A stretch of DNA of 47,987 nucleotides. Origin: an uncultured Pelagibacteraceae bacterium. Lineage in GTDB: Bacteria; Pseudomonadota; Alphaproteobacteria; Pelagibacterales; Pelagibacteraceae. Shown piece by piece: positions 9,757 to 22,894 of this stretch (the stretch's first letter is position 1; each line of letters starts with the position of its first letter). Below the pieces are notes generated by a model. The model ran no database searches. It was given only the letters and a program-made list of their open reading frames with translations, and was not told where the DNA came from. Made by a program: the position numbers and the translations under genes. Where the stretch lies: contig CACFUH010000006.1 of NCBI GenBank assembly GCA_902569415.1, positions 1 to 47,987 on the forward strand, in the 5' to 3' direction.

Positions 9757-9951
9757 ATGAGGGAACTGATCATAGCACTTGGTCTCTTCTTATTTATAGA
9801 GGGAATTTTATACGCCTTATTTCCATCAAAAATGAAAAGTATTTTACTTAAAGCAAAAGATGTAAAAGCGAGCCAATTAAGAACAGGAGGACTAATTTTT
9901 GCATTAATTGGTTTTATTATAATTTGGTATATGAAAAAAAATGGCATTTAA
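9757..9951 (+). CDS. DUF2065 small membrane protein
   Basis: 64 aa, two predicted TM segments; location between hflC and degP-like gene is typical of DUF2065. Confidence 0.8.
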   Translation: MRELIIALGLFLFIEGILYALFPSKMKSILLKAKDVKASQLRTGGLIFALIGFIIIWYMKKNGI

Positions 9952-11350
9952 AAACAAAAAATTCTTTTCATTTCTTATTTTTTTTTACTTCTTTTTTAAC
10001 ATAGAAGGAAATGCAAAAGATGCACCTAGTTCTTTTGCAGATTTAGCTGAGAGGTTAATGCCTTCGGTTGTCAATATTTCAACTAGTCAAACTGTAGTTA
10101 CAAAAAGCAACCCATTTCCAGGATTTGAATTTCCTCCTGGTTCACCATTTGAAGATATGTTTAAAGATTTTGGAACCCCACAAAAAAGGAAAGCATATGC
10201 ACTTGGCTCAGGATTTATAATTGATGAAAAAGGAATAGTAATTACAAATAACCATGTTATTCAAGGAGCTGATGATATTTTGGTTAGAGTTAATGGAGAC
10301 AAAGAATTTGAAGCAGATATAATTGGAACAGATCCTTTGTCAGATATAGCGGTACTCCAAATTAAATCTAAAGATAAATTTTTGCCAGTAAAATTTGGTG
10401 ACTCAGATAAAGCAAGAATTGGAGACTGGGTAATTGCAATAGGCAATCCCTTTGGTTTAGGCGGAACAGTTACAGCAGGAATCATTTCTGCAAGAAATAG
10501 AAACATCGGTATGACTAGATATGAAGATTTTATTCAAACAGATGCATCAATTAACCAGGGAAATTCAGGTGGACCTTTGTTCAATATGTATGGAGATGTA
10601 ATTGGAATTAATACTGCGATACTTGGACAATCAGGATCTATAGGTATTGGATTTTCAATTCCCTCAAACAATGCAAAAATAGTTATTGATCAATTAATTA
10701 AATACGGTGAAACAAAAAGAGGTTGGTTGGGAGTAAGAATTCAATACGTAACCAAGGAAATTGCAGATACTGAAAAATTAAATAAACCAAGAGGAGCTTT
10801 TGTTCAAAGCGTAGCAGAAGGAAGCCCGTCAGACAAGGGCGGTATAAAAGCTGGAGATATAATTTTAGAGTTTGATGGCAAATTAATAAATGAAATGAAA
10901 GAATTACCATTAATCGTTGCACAAACAGAAGTTGGAAAAACTGTAGACGTAAAAGTTTGGAGAAATCAAAGAGAAGTAATAAAAAAAGTTAAGCTTGGAA
11001 GATTGGAAACATCTGAAGATTTTAACATAAAAAAAGCTGAAGGACCCAAGACAACAGTTATTGAAGGTCTAAAAATAACAGTTAGAGCTTTAACGGATCA
11101 AGATATTGAAGCTAGAAACCTTCCAAAAGAAACGACAGGAGCGGTAATTACTAAAATTGAAAATGATAGTCCAATTAACTATCTAAATGTAAACAACATA
11201 ATTGTAGAGGCACAAAAAAAGAAAATTAAAACGGTTGGCGATCTTAAAAATATTGTTAATTCGGCTTTAAGGAGTTCAGATAAAACAATTATGATAGCTA
11301 TTTATAATAATCAAAGCCAAAGAAGATATATTGGTGTTAAGCTAGATTAA
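9941..11350 (+). CDS. degP: DegP/HtrA-family periplasmic serine protease with PDZ domains
   Basis: 469 aa; signal peptide, NNHVI, TDPLSDIAVLQ, QTDASINQGNSGGPLFN catalytic triad, two PDZ-like regions. Confidence 0.93.
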   Translation: MAFKNKKFFSFLIFFYFFFNIEGNAKDAPSSFADLAERLMPSVVNISTSQTVVTKSNPFPGFEFPPGSPFEDMFKDFGTPQKRKAYALGSGFIIDEKGIVITNNHVIQGADDILVRVNGDKEFEADIIGTDPLSDIAVLQIKSKDKFLPVKFGDSDKARIGDWVIAIGNPFGLGGTVTAGIISARNRNIGMTRYEDFIQTDASINQGNSGGPLFNMYGDVIGINTAILGQSGSIGIGFSIPSNNAKIVIDQLIKYGETKRGWLGVRIQYVTKEIADTEKLNKPRGAFVQSVAEGSPSDKGGIKAGDIILEFDGKLINEMKELPLIVAQTEVGKTVDVKVWRNQREVIKKVKLGRLETSEDFNIKKAEGPKTTVIEGLKITVRALTDQDIEARNLPKETTGAVITKIENDSPINYLNVNNIIVEAQKKKIKTVGDLKNIVNSALRSSDKTIMIAIYNNQSQRRYIGVKLD

Positions 11351-11353
11351 TTA

Positions 11354-12265
11354 ATGGACCTTAAGTCCAAAATTATTTTAATTGCAGGCCCAACAGCAAG
11401 TGGAAAATCAAATTTCTCATTAAAATTAGCAAAAAAAATTAATGGCGAAGTCATAAACGCAGATAGTATGCAGGTCTATAAACAACTTCAAATTTTAACA
11501 GCAAGACCCAACAAAAAAGATATAAAAAAAATTAAGCATCATCTTTATGGTTTCTGTGATGTAAAAAAAAATTTTTCAACAGGAGAGTGGCTAAAGCTTT
11601 CTATAAAAAAAATAAAGGAAATTCGGAAAAAAAATAAAGTCCCAATAATCGTAGGTGGAACAGGATTATATTTTAAAGCCCTAACTGATGGTTTAGTAAA
11701 AATACCCAATATTCCAATTAGATTAAGAAACAAAACTAGATTAATGCAAAACAAATTAGGCCAAAAAAAATTTTATAAAAAATTATTAAGGCTTGATCCT
11801 TTAATAAAATATAAAATTGAAAAAAATGATGTTCAGAGATCTATAAGAGCATATGAAATTAAATATCATACAAAAAAATCAATTATAAATTGGTATAAAA
11901 AAACGAAAAAATATATTTCCCCAGATCAATTTATTAAACTTTTTATTGATTACCCTCGAGAAAAGCTATTAAGAAGAATTAATTTGAGAGTAGAAGAAAT
12001 GTTTGTAAATGGAGCCATTCAAGAAGTTAGGAGATTTAATAAGCTCAAAGTAAAAAAAGAAAATAGTTCAAATAAAGTTATTGGAATTAAAGAAATTTCA
12101 AATTTATTGGATAAACAGTGCAATCTTCAACAAGCTAAGGAGTTAATTGCTATTAAAACAAGGCAATATGCTAAAAGACAAGTCACGTGGGCGAGAGGAC
12201 AAATGCAGTCTTGGCAAAAGATAGATCCAAAAAATTTAAGTTTAGCTTTAAAAAATTTAAAATAA
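11354..12265 (+). CDS. miaA: tRNA dimethylallyltransferase
   Basis: 303 aa; IAGPTASGKSNFS, NADSMQVYKQLQILTARP, VGGTGLYFKALTDGL, KTRQYAKRQVTWARGQ. Confidence 0.96.
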   Translation: MDLKSKIILIAGPTASGKSNFSLKLAKKINGEVINADSMQVYKQLQILTARPNKKDIKKIKHHLYGFCDVKKNFSTGEWLKLSIKKIKEIRKKNKVPIIVGGTGLYFKALTDGLVKIPNIPIRLRNKTRLMQNKLGQKKFYKKLLRLDPLIKYKIEKNDVQRSIRAYEIKYHTKKSIINWYKKTKKYISPDQFIKLFIDYPREKLLRRINLRVEEMFVNGAIQEVRRFNKLKVKKENSSNKVIGIKEISNLLDKQCNLQQAKELIAIKTRQYAKRQVTWARGQMQSWQKIDPKNLSLALKNLK

Positions 12266-12314
12266 TTGCCTCTTAAACTTGACCTATTAGCACAACTTCA
12301 GCTAGATTGGCTGA

Positions 12315-14080
12315 ATGTCAAAATTGTATTCAGGAGCTGAAATAGTATTTAAATGCTTGGAAGACCAAAATGTAGAATTTATTTTTGGTTATCCCGGTGG
12401 TGCAGTTCTTCCAATCTATGATGAATTAAAAAATTTTAATTCAGTAAAGCATATATTAGTTCGTCATGAACAAGGCGCAGGTCATGCTGCCGAAGGGTAC
12501 GCAAGATCAAGTGGAAAACCAGGTGTACTTTTAGTTACATCGGGTCCTGGCGCCACAAATGCAGTGACTGCTTTGACAGATGCTTATATGGACTCTGTTC
12601 CATTGGTATGTATTTCTGGACAAGTTCCCACTCACCTAATAGGTACAGATGCATTTCAAGAATGTGACACCACAGGAATAACAAGACCTTGCACTAAACA
12701 TAATTGGCTAGTTAAAGACGTAAAGGATTTAGAAAAAATAATTCACAAAGCTTTTGAAGTTGCAACAACGGGAAGACCAGGCCCTGTATTAGTTGATATT
12801 CCAAAAGATGTTCAGTTTCAGAAAACAAGTTATACTAAATTCAAAAAGCAAAAGAGTTTAAATGGTAAAGTTAATAATAAATTTTCTCAAAAAGATATTG
12901 ATGAGTTAATTAAATTAATGAGCAAGGCATCAAAACCAATTTTTTATACTGGTGGAGGTGTAATAAACTCTGGACCAAAAGCAAGCGAACTTTTAAGAGA
13001 ATTAGTTAACACAACTGGTTTTCCAATAACATCTACTCTGCAAGGATTAGGCAGTTATCCTGGTGAAGATAGTCAATTTTTAGGCATGTTAGGTATGCAT
13101 GGTTCATATGAAGCTAATAATGCAATGCATGATTGTGATTTGATGATAAACATTGGAGCTAGGTTCGATGATCGAATAACAGGAAAGATAGATGAATTCT
13201 CTCCTAAATCAAAAAAAGTTCATATCGATATTGATCCATCTTCAATTAATAAAAATGTTAAAGTTGATTTGCCTATTGTAGGTGATGTTAGTGAAGTTAT
13301 TACCTCAACAATTAAAACTATAAAAAAAGTAAAACCTAATTTTGCAAAATCAAATAAACAACAGATTTCTAAATGGTGGCAACAAATCCAAAAATGGAGA
13401 TCTATTAATTCATTTGATTTTGTTAATAGTACTGAAACTATAAAACCACAATACGCAGTTCAAAGACTTTATGAACTAACTAAAAATAAAGATACCTATA
13501 TAACAACTGAAGTAGGACAACATCAAATGTGGGCAGCTCAACATTACAAATTTGATAAACCTAATCGTTGGATGACTTCAGGTGGACTTGGCACAATGGG
13601 ATATGGATTGCCGGCAGCAGTTGGAGTTCAAGTTGCTCATCCAAATAAGTTGGTAATTGATATTGCAGGAGAAGCGTCAGTTTTGATGACCATGCAAGAA
13701 ATGTCTACTGCAGTTCAATATAGTTTACCTATTAAAATATTTATTTTAAATAATGAATACATGGGAATGGTTAGACAATGGCAGGAATTATTGCATGATA
13801 AAAATTATTCAGAAAGTTATACTGCCGCTCTGCCCGACTTTGTAAAACTTGCAGAAGCGTATGGATGTGTAGGTATCAGAGCTGAAACACCAGGAGAATT
13901 AGACGACAAAATTATAGAAATGATTAATACCGATAGACCAGTAATATTTGATTGTAGAGTAGATAAACAAGAAAATTGTTTTCCAATGATACCATCAGGA
14001 AAACCACATAATCAGATGCTTTTAGGACCAAAAGACCAAAAAGAAAATAAAATTACAGGGAAAGGCAAGACTTTAGTTTA

Positions 14081-14081
<1 letters not shown>
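12315..14081 (+). CDS. ilvB: Acetolactate synthase large subunit
   Basis: 588 aa; EFIFGYPGGAVLPIYDEL, TSGPGATNAVT, TPP-binding GEASVLMTMQEMSTA; followed by ilvH, ilvC. Confidence 0.96.
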
Positions 14082-15669
<1,588 letters not shown>

Positions 15670-15747
15670 TTATTAATTAAAATATAATCAATTTATTTTG
15701 CAATCTGGGCGAGAGAATGTATTATGCCTAGGCTTTAAAATAATAAA

Positions 15748-17331
15748 ATGACCGATAAAAATAGAGTATACATTTTTGATACTACGATGCGAGATGGTGA
15801 ACAGTCACCTGGGGCATCTATGAGTTTGGAAGAAAAAATACAAATTGCAAGGGTATTTGATGAGCTTGGAGTAGATATAATTGAAGCTGGATTTCCAATT
15901 GCATCTCCAGGAGATTTTGAGGCAGTTACAGAGGTAAGTAAAGTTTTAAAAAATTCTATTCCCGCGGGTCTTTCTAGACATTCTAAAAAAGATATAGATA
16001 GATGCTACGAAGCATTGAAGCATGCTAAAAGATTTAGGATTCATACATTCATATCAACTAGTCCGCTACACATGAAGCACAAGCTAAACAAATCCCCTGA
16101 ACAGGTTTATGAGTCAATTAAAGAACATGTTACCTATGCTAGAAAATTTACTGACGATGTTGAGTGGTCATGTGAAGATGGAACAAGAACTGATATGGAT
16201 TATATGTGCAAAACTGTTGAGCTAGCAATTCAATGTGGAGCAAAAACTATAAATATTCCTGATACAGTCGGCTATACAGTGCCATCAGAATTTACAAAAA
16301 TTATCGAAACTTTAAAAAATAAAGTTCCAAATATAGATAAAGCAATTTTATCAACCCATTGTCATAATGATTTAGGCTTAGCCGTTGCAAATTCATTAGC
16401 AGGTGTTCAAGCAGGTGCAAGACAAATAGAATGTACTATTAACGGAATAGGGGAGAGGGCTGGCAATGCTGCTTTAGAAGAAGTAGTTATGGCCATGAAA
16501 ACAAGACCTGATTTAATGCCATATGAAACTGGAATTAATACAACTCTATTGAGTAAAGCTTCAAAAATTGTTTCAAATGCAACTGGATTTCCAGTTCAGT
16601 ATAATAAAGCAATAGTTGGAAAAAATGCTTTTGCACACGAGTCAGGAATTCATCAAGATGGAATGTTAAAAAATAGACAAACTTATGAAATTATGACTCC
16701 TGAGAGTGTTGGAGTTAAACAAACATCTTTAGTAATGGGTAAACACTCTGGAAGACATGCTTTTAAAGATAAATTAAATAGCTTAGGTTATGTAGATGTT
16801 ACAGACGATGTAATAGAAAATGCATTTGGCAAATTTAAAATTTTAGCAGACAAAAAAAAACATGTTTATGATGAAGATATAATTGCTCTGGTTGATGATA
16901 GCTTGATAATTGATAATAAAGTTAATGCAATTAATTTAAAATCATTAAAAGTATTTGCTGGAACAGGAGAGCCACAAAGAGCAGAAATGACACTAGATGT
17001 TTTTGGTGAAGTCAAAAAAGCATCGGAGACCGGAGATGGGCCTGTAGATGCAATATTTAAATGTATAAAGAAACTTTATCCTCATGATGTAAACTTACAA
17101 TTATATCAAGTTCATGCTGTGACAGAAGGAACTGATGCTCAAGCAACAGTTAGCGTTCGAATTGAGGAAAATGGAAAAACAACTGTTGGTCAAGCAGCAG
17201 ATACTGATACATTAGTTGCATCAGCCAATGCATACATAAATGCATTAAATAAGATGATTATTAAAAGAGACAAAACAGCACCCGGATATTCTCCGGAGCA
17301 AAAAAAAGAAGAAAAGGTGAAAGGAATATAA
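15748..17331 (+). CDS. leuA: 2-isopropylmalate synthase
   Basis: 527 aa; FDTTMRDGEQSPGASM, STHCHNDLGLAVANSLAGVQAGARQIECTINGIGERAGNA, AHESGIHQDG. Confidence 0.97.
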   Translation: MTDKNRVYIFDTTMRDGEQSPGASMSLEEKIQIARVFDELGVDIIEAGFPIASPGDFEAVTEVSKVLKNSIPAGLSRHSKKDIDRCYEALKHAKRFRIHTFISTSPLHMKHKLNKSPEQVYESIKEHVTYARKFTDDVEWSCEDGTRTDMDYMCKTVELAIQCGAKTINIPDTVGYTVPSEFTKIIETLKNKVPNIDKAILSTHCHNDLGLAVANSLAGVQAGARQIECTINGIGERAGNAALEEVVMAMKTRPDLMPYETGINTTLLSKASKIVSNATGFPVQYNKAIVGKNAFAHESGIHQDGMLKNRQTYEIMTPESVGVKQTSLVMGKHSGRHAFKDKLNSLGYVDVTDDVIENAFGKFKILADKKKHVYDEDIIALVDDSLIIDNKVNAINLKSLKVFAGTGEPQRAEMTLDVFGEVKKASETGDGPVDAIFKCIKKLYPHDVNLQLYQVHAVTEGTDAQATVSVRIEENGKTTVGQAADTDTLVASANAYINALNKMIIKRDKTAPGYSPEQKKEEKVKGI

Positions 17332-18366
<1,035 letters not shown>

Positions 18367-18372
18367 AAATTT

Positions 18373-19218
18373 ATGGCAGCGAGTAGAGATGACTTTATAA
18401 TTGCTATTCGTTCAGCTTTTATTAAAAAAGGTAATAAACAAAGATTTTCTTTAATTGGACTAATTTTTTTTTCGATAGGCTTATTAATTTTAAGTAAAAT
18501 TAATCTACCTGTTACTAATTATCTTAAAATCACTTTAAACGAAATAGTTTATAGAAGCTCATTTATTATATCTGTACCTGAAAAAAAAATTCAAGATTTT
18601 TCCAATAAAGTTATAGATCACTATAATGTTTATAATGATTACCTCTTAGTTAAAGAAAAAATAAAAACACTTCAATCAAAAAAATATGAAACCCAGTTTC
18701 TTGAGGAGGAAAATAAAAGACTAAAAAAAACAATAAATGAATATATTTATAACTCTGAAGAATTAGTTGCTAAAGTTTTGATTGATAAAAATAGCCCTTT
18801 TTTAAAATCAATAATTGTGAACAAAGGTTCAAAAGACAATGTTAAGCTTGGAATGGCAGTATTAGATGGAACATATCTGGTAGGGAAAATTGTTGAAGTT
18901 AACTATTCTACTTCTAGAGCACTGCTTGTTTCAGATTTAAACAGTAAAATTCCAGTTGGTATAGAACCTGGCAATATTCAATCTATTCTATCTGGCACTG
19001 GTAAACTCAACGGAAAAATAGAGTATATAGAGAGCGAAATATTTATTGGGAATGAAAGTATCGTCTATACTTCTGGATCTGGAGGGTTGTTTAAGCCAGG
19101 AATTCCAATTGGTATTTATAATAAAAAAGATACAGAAGAAGAAACAGTTACATTTTTTTCTAAATTATCACAATTAACTTTTGTTAAATTAGTATCTTTT
19201 GAGGGAAGTGACAATTAA
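18373..19218 (+). CDS. mreC: Rod-shape-determining protein MreC
   Basis: 281 aa; N-terminal TM, coiled coil, beta domain VNKGSKDNVKLGMAVLDGTYLVGKIVEV; between mreB and mreD. Confidence 0.94.
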   Translation: MAASRDDFIIAIRSAFIKKGNKQRFSLIGLIFFSIGLLILSKINLPVTNYLKITLNEIVYRSSFIISVPEKKIQDFSNKVIDHYNVYNDYLLVKEKIKTLQSKKYETQFLEEENKRLKKTINEYIYNSEELVAKVLIDKNSPFLKSIIVNKGSKDNVKLGMAVLDGTYLVGKIVEVNYSTSRALLVSDLNSKIPVGIEPGNIQSILSGTGKLNGKIEYIESEIFIGNESIVYTSGSGGLFKPGIPIGIYNKKDTEEETVTFFSKLSQLTFVKLVSFEGSDN

Positions 19219-19733
19219 TGAGCTCAAAACTTAAAAATACTATTATAAATACAATTCTTTTGTACTTACCCCTTTTGCTTTTATTTATATCTGTATTTAA
19301 TGAATTTGATTTTAACTATTTAAATTATAAATATTTCTCATTTAATTTTCCATTTATATTAATTTTTTATTGGAGCTTAAAAAGAATAGAAACACTTGGT
19401 TATGGATATATTTTTATTGCAGGTATGTTTAACGATTCAGTTTTAGGATTTCCAATTGGAATTAGCAGTTTAACATATCTAATTATCTGTGGATTTGCAG
19501 GTTATCTTAGAAATATTACATTACGACCAAGCTTAACAAAAGATTGGTTATATTTTTTATTTACAATTTCGGTTGCAAATTCTATTAATTATTTTTTACT
19601 AATTTTATTTTTTTCAATTGAAGTTAATTATTATGAAATACTAGGTAATATTATATTTACATTTTTATTTTATTACATTTTTGCAAGTATTTTTGACATT
19701 TATCGTAAAATTCTTTTAAGGATAAAAATATGA
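19218..19733 (+). CDS. mreD: Rod-shape-determining protein MreD
   Basis: 171-aa multi-pass membrane protein in mreBCD-mrdA-rodA context. Confidence 0.85.
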   Translation: MSSKLKNTIINTILLYLPLLLLFISVFNEFDFNYLNYKYFSFNFPFILIFYWSLKRIETLGYGYIFIAGMFNDSVLGFPIGISSLTYLIICGFAGYLRNITLRPSLTKDWLYFLFTISVANSINYFLLILFFSIEVNYYEILGNIIFTFLFYYIFASIFDIYRKILLRIKI

Positions 19734-21709
19734 TTGGCAGTGGAGAAGACTCGGGTTTTAAAAAATCAAATACTATTAACAGACGCATGTTTATATTTGC
19801 TGCCGCAAAAGCTGTTGTATTCTTTGGAATAGTTGGAAGATTATTTTCTCTTCAAATCAGTGAAAATAAAAAATATTTGACTTTATCAGATAAAAATAGA
19901 TTAAGAGAAGCAAGACTTCCTCCGGTAAGGGGAGAATTTGTAGATTATTTTGGAAAAAGAATAGCAAAGAATCTTACGGTATATCAATTGCATGTTGTAC
20001 CAGAGCAAGTAGAAGATTTTAAAACTTTAATTGTCAGATTAAAAGATATTTTAAATTTAAGCAATAATCATTTACAAGAATTAATTAAAAAAAAAAATAA
20101 TCAAAAGCCATGGGAAACATTAATTGTATCTGAAAATTTGACGTGGGATGAATTTTCAAAAATTAATTTTTATCTACACGAACTATCTGGAGCAAGGCCC
20201 GTTTTAACAGTTGGTAGAAACTATCCATATAATGAAACTTATACACATGTTTTAGGATATGTTTCTGAAGCAAGCGTTGAGGATCTGGTTACTAATGAAA
20301 CAATCAAAGAAAGAAATGTGCCAGGATTAAGAGTTGGCAAAACTGGATTGGAAAAGGCATTAGAAAAAGAATTAATAGGAACAAATGGAGTTCAAAGATT
20401 TGAAGTGAACGCTTATGGAAAAAGAATTAATCAAATTGATTTTAAGGAAGGTGAACAAGGAAAAACAATAAAACTTACAATTGATACAGAAATTCAAAAA
20501 TATACCCAGGAACTTCTAAACGGAAGGGCAGGATCAATTTCTATTATGGATATTTATACTGGAGAAATAATTGCTATGAATTCCTCACCATCTTTTGATC
20601 CAAATTTATTTTTATATGGGATTGAAAAAGATAAGTGGAAACAAATTAAAAAAGATCCATTAAAACCTTTATTAAATAAAACTGTTTCTGGTTTATATTC
20701 TCCAGGCTCTACAATTAAGCCCTTAGTAGCACTTTCTGCTCTTGAAAATGATGTTATTACAACAAACTTAAAAGTTAACTGTAGAGGTCACAAACATCCT
20801 TTAGAATTGTATGGCATGAAATACCATTGTTGGAAAAAACAAGGACATGGATATATGTCACTTCAAAATGCAATTAAACAATCTTGTGATACTTATTTTT
20901 ATGAAGCAGCAAGGCTATTAGGCGTAGACAGATTATACAAAACAGCAAAAAAATTTGGCTTGGGAAATGTCGTGTTAGGAGAATATTTTAATGAAAAAAA
21001 AGGTGTCGTTCCTTCAACAAAATGGAAAAAAGAAGCCATTGGTCAAAATTGGTATCTAGGAGAAACTTTAATAAATGGTATTGGACAAGGCTATATTCAA
21101 ACAACACCTTTGCAATTGTGTTTAATGACAGCTCAACTTGCAAATGGTGGTCATAAAATTTACCCAAAAATAATTTATGATAACAATCAAGAAACTATTG
21201 AAACTATTAAACAAAAAATGAAATTTGCTGAAGAAAATAAATTAAAAGACTCAAACCTGCTCTCAGCAACAGAAAAATTATTTAAAAAAGATGAAAAAAC
21301 TTATGACGCATTATATAGAAATAAGGAAAATGTAAAATTTGTTCTAGATGCGATGTTTAGATCTACAAATGAAATTTATGGAACTTCTTTTTCTTCTAAA
21401 ATTGAAGATCCAAAATACCAGTTTGCAGGAAAAACTGGAACAGCCCAAGTAAAAAGAATTACTGAAGAAGAAAGAGAGCTTGATTTAAAGACAAACCAAA
21501 TTCCCTATAAAGAAAGAGATCACGCATGGTACGTAGCTTTTGGACCATATAAAAATCCAAGATACGCTGTTAGTATTTTAGTCGAACATGGAGGATCTGG
21601 AAGTTCTACAGCAGCACCTATTGCAAAAAAATTATTTAAATTTGTTATTGATAGACACGAATTAAGAGAAAAAGAAAAAAAAAAAAATTTAGCTACTACT
21701 GATATATAA
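19730..21709 (+). CDS. mrdA: Penicillin-binding protein 2
   Basis: 659 aa; LPPVRGEFVDYFGKRIAKN, SPGSTIKPLVALSAL (SxxK), KTGTAQVKR. Confidence 0.96.
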   Translation: MIGSGEDSGFKKSNTINRRMFIFAAAKAVVFFGIVGRLFSLQISENKKYLTLSDKNRLREARLPPVRGEFVDYFGKRIAKNLTVYQLHVVPEQVEDFKTLIVRLKDILNLSNNHLQELIKKKNNQKPWETLIVSENLTWDEFSKINFYLHELSGARPVLTVGRNYPYNETYTHVLGYVSEASVEDLVTNETIKERNVPGLRVGKTGLEKALEKELIGTNGVQRFEVNAYGKRINQIDFKEGEQGKTIKLTIDTEIQKYTQELLNGRAGSISIMDIYTGEIIAMNSSPSFDPNLFLYGIEKDKWKQIKKDPLKPLLNKTVSGLYSPGSTIKPLVALSALENDVITTNLKVNCRGHKHPLELYGMKYHCWKKQGHGYMSLQNAIKQSCDTYFYEAARLLGVDRLYKTAKKFGLGNVVLGEYFNEKKGVVPSTKWKKEAIGQNWYLGETLINGIGQGYIQTTPLQLCLMTAQLANGGHKIYPKIIYDNNQETIETIKQKMKFAEENKLKDSNLLSATEKLFKKDEKTYDALYRNKENVKFVLDAMFRSTNEIYGTSFSSKIEDPKYQFAGKTGTAQVKRITEEERELDLKTNQIPYKERDHAWYVAFGPYKNPRYAVSILVEHGGSGSSTAAPIAKKLFKFVIDRHELREKEKKKNLATTDI

Positions 21710-22833
21710 TGTTTATTCAAAGCTCCTTATCTGATAAATCAACTTTTTTTCAAAAGTTAAGATCTCTAGATTATATAATGCTATTTACTATTTTAATTAT
21801 AGGAATAATTAGTTCATTTGCGATGTACTCAACAGATGGAGGTGAACTAAGGTATCACTCTGAAAGTCATATAATAAGATTTGTAGTTTTTTTTACTATG
21901 ATGATTTTTATATCATTTATAAATATTAAAACATGGCATACTTTAGGTTATTTATTTTACATAATAGTATTAGGACTTTTAGTATGGGCATCATTATTTG
22001 GTATAACTGCCCAAGGATCTCAAAGATGGATTGATTTATATTTTATAAACCTACAACCATCTGAACTAATGAAAATTGCAATTATTATTTGTTTTGCGAA
22101 ATATTATCATAGAATTCAAGTTGCAAATGTAAACAGAGTAAGAAATATAATTATACCTATATTAATTTTAATCATACCCATCTCTCTTGTAATAAGTCAA
22201 CCTGATCTTGGAACATCTATTTTAATCGCATTAAGTGGTATAATTGTTTTATGGTTAGCAGGCGTTAATATTAAATATTTTTTTTACTCGTCTTTAGTTT
22301 TTATTATTTCAGCACCATTTGTAATTTCTTTTTTAAAACCCTATCAAAAATTAAGAATTTTAACTTTTTTTGACCCCGATAAAGACCCGTTAGGTGCAGG
22401 TTATCAAATTATACAATCAAAAATTGCTGTTGGATCTGGAGGTCTTACTGGCAAGGGTTTTTTAAAAGGAACTCAAGGATATTTAGAATTTTTACCAGAA
22501 AAACATACAGATTTTATATTTACACTTTTTTCTGAAGAATTTGGTTTTGTAGGTTCAATTTTATTACTTATTCTATATGCAATTTTAATATTTAGAATTT
22601 TGAGAATTGGATCTTTATCAAGAAATTTTTTCGGCAAGTTTTTTTGTTTTGGTTTTGGTTCTGCAATATTTGTTTATATCGCTGTTAATATGTCAATGGT
22701 TTTGGGCTTACTACCTATAGTTGGATCGCCCTTGCCGATCATGTCTTATGGTGGTTCATCAATGTTAGCAACAATGATTGGGCTAGGAATAGTTATGAGC
22801 ACTAAAATCTATAGTCGACAGCTAATATCATAA
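21709..22833 (+). CDS. rodA: Rod shape-determining protein RodA (SEDS family)
   Basis: 374 aa; QPSELMKIAIIICFAKYYH, QPDLGTSILIALSGIIVLWLAG, PEKHTDFIFTLFSEEFGFVGS, LPIVGSPLPIMSYGGSSML. Confidence 0.96.
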   Translation: MFIQSSLSDKSTFFQKLRSLDYIMLFTILIIGIISSFAMYSTDGGELRYHSESHIIRFVVFFTMMIFISFINIKTWHTLGYLFYIIVLGLLVWASLFGITAQGSQRWIDLYFINLQPSELMKIAIIICFAKYYHRIQVANVNRVRNIIIPILILIIPISLVISQPDLGTSILIALSGIIVLWLAGVNIKYFFYSSLVFIISAPFVISFLKPYQKLRILTFFDPDKDPLGAGYQIIQSKIAVGSGGLTGKGFLKGTQGYLEFLPEKHTDFIFTLFSEEFGFVGSILLLILYAILIFRILRIGSLSRNFFGKFFCFGFGSAIFVYIAVNMSMVLGLLPIVGSPLPIMSYGGSSMLATMIGLGIVMSTKIYSRQLIS

Positions 22834-22894
22834 ATTAAATCAAGTATAATTTGTCACTTTAAATAATTTAAAATAAATATGTATTATAAAAACA

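Noticed and set aside
9753-9947. 64-aa minus-strand ORF fully opposite the DUF2065 gene
   Set aside because: The plus-strand ORF has recognisable family features and operon context; the minus one does not.
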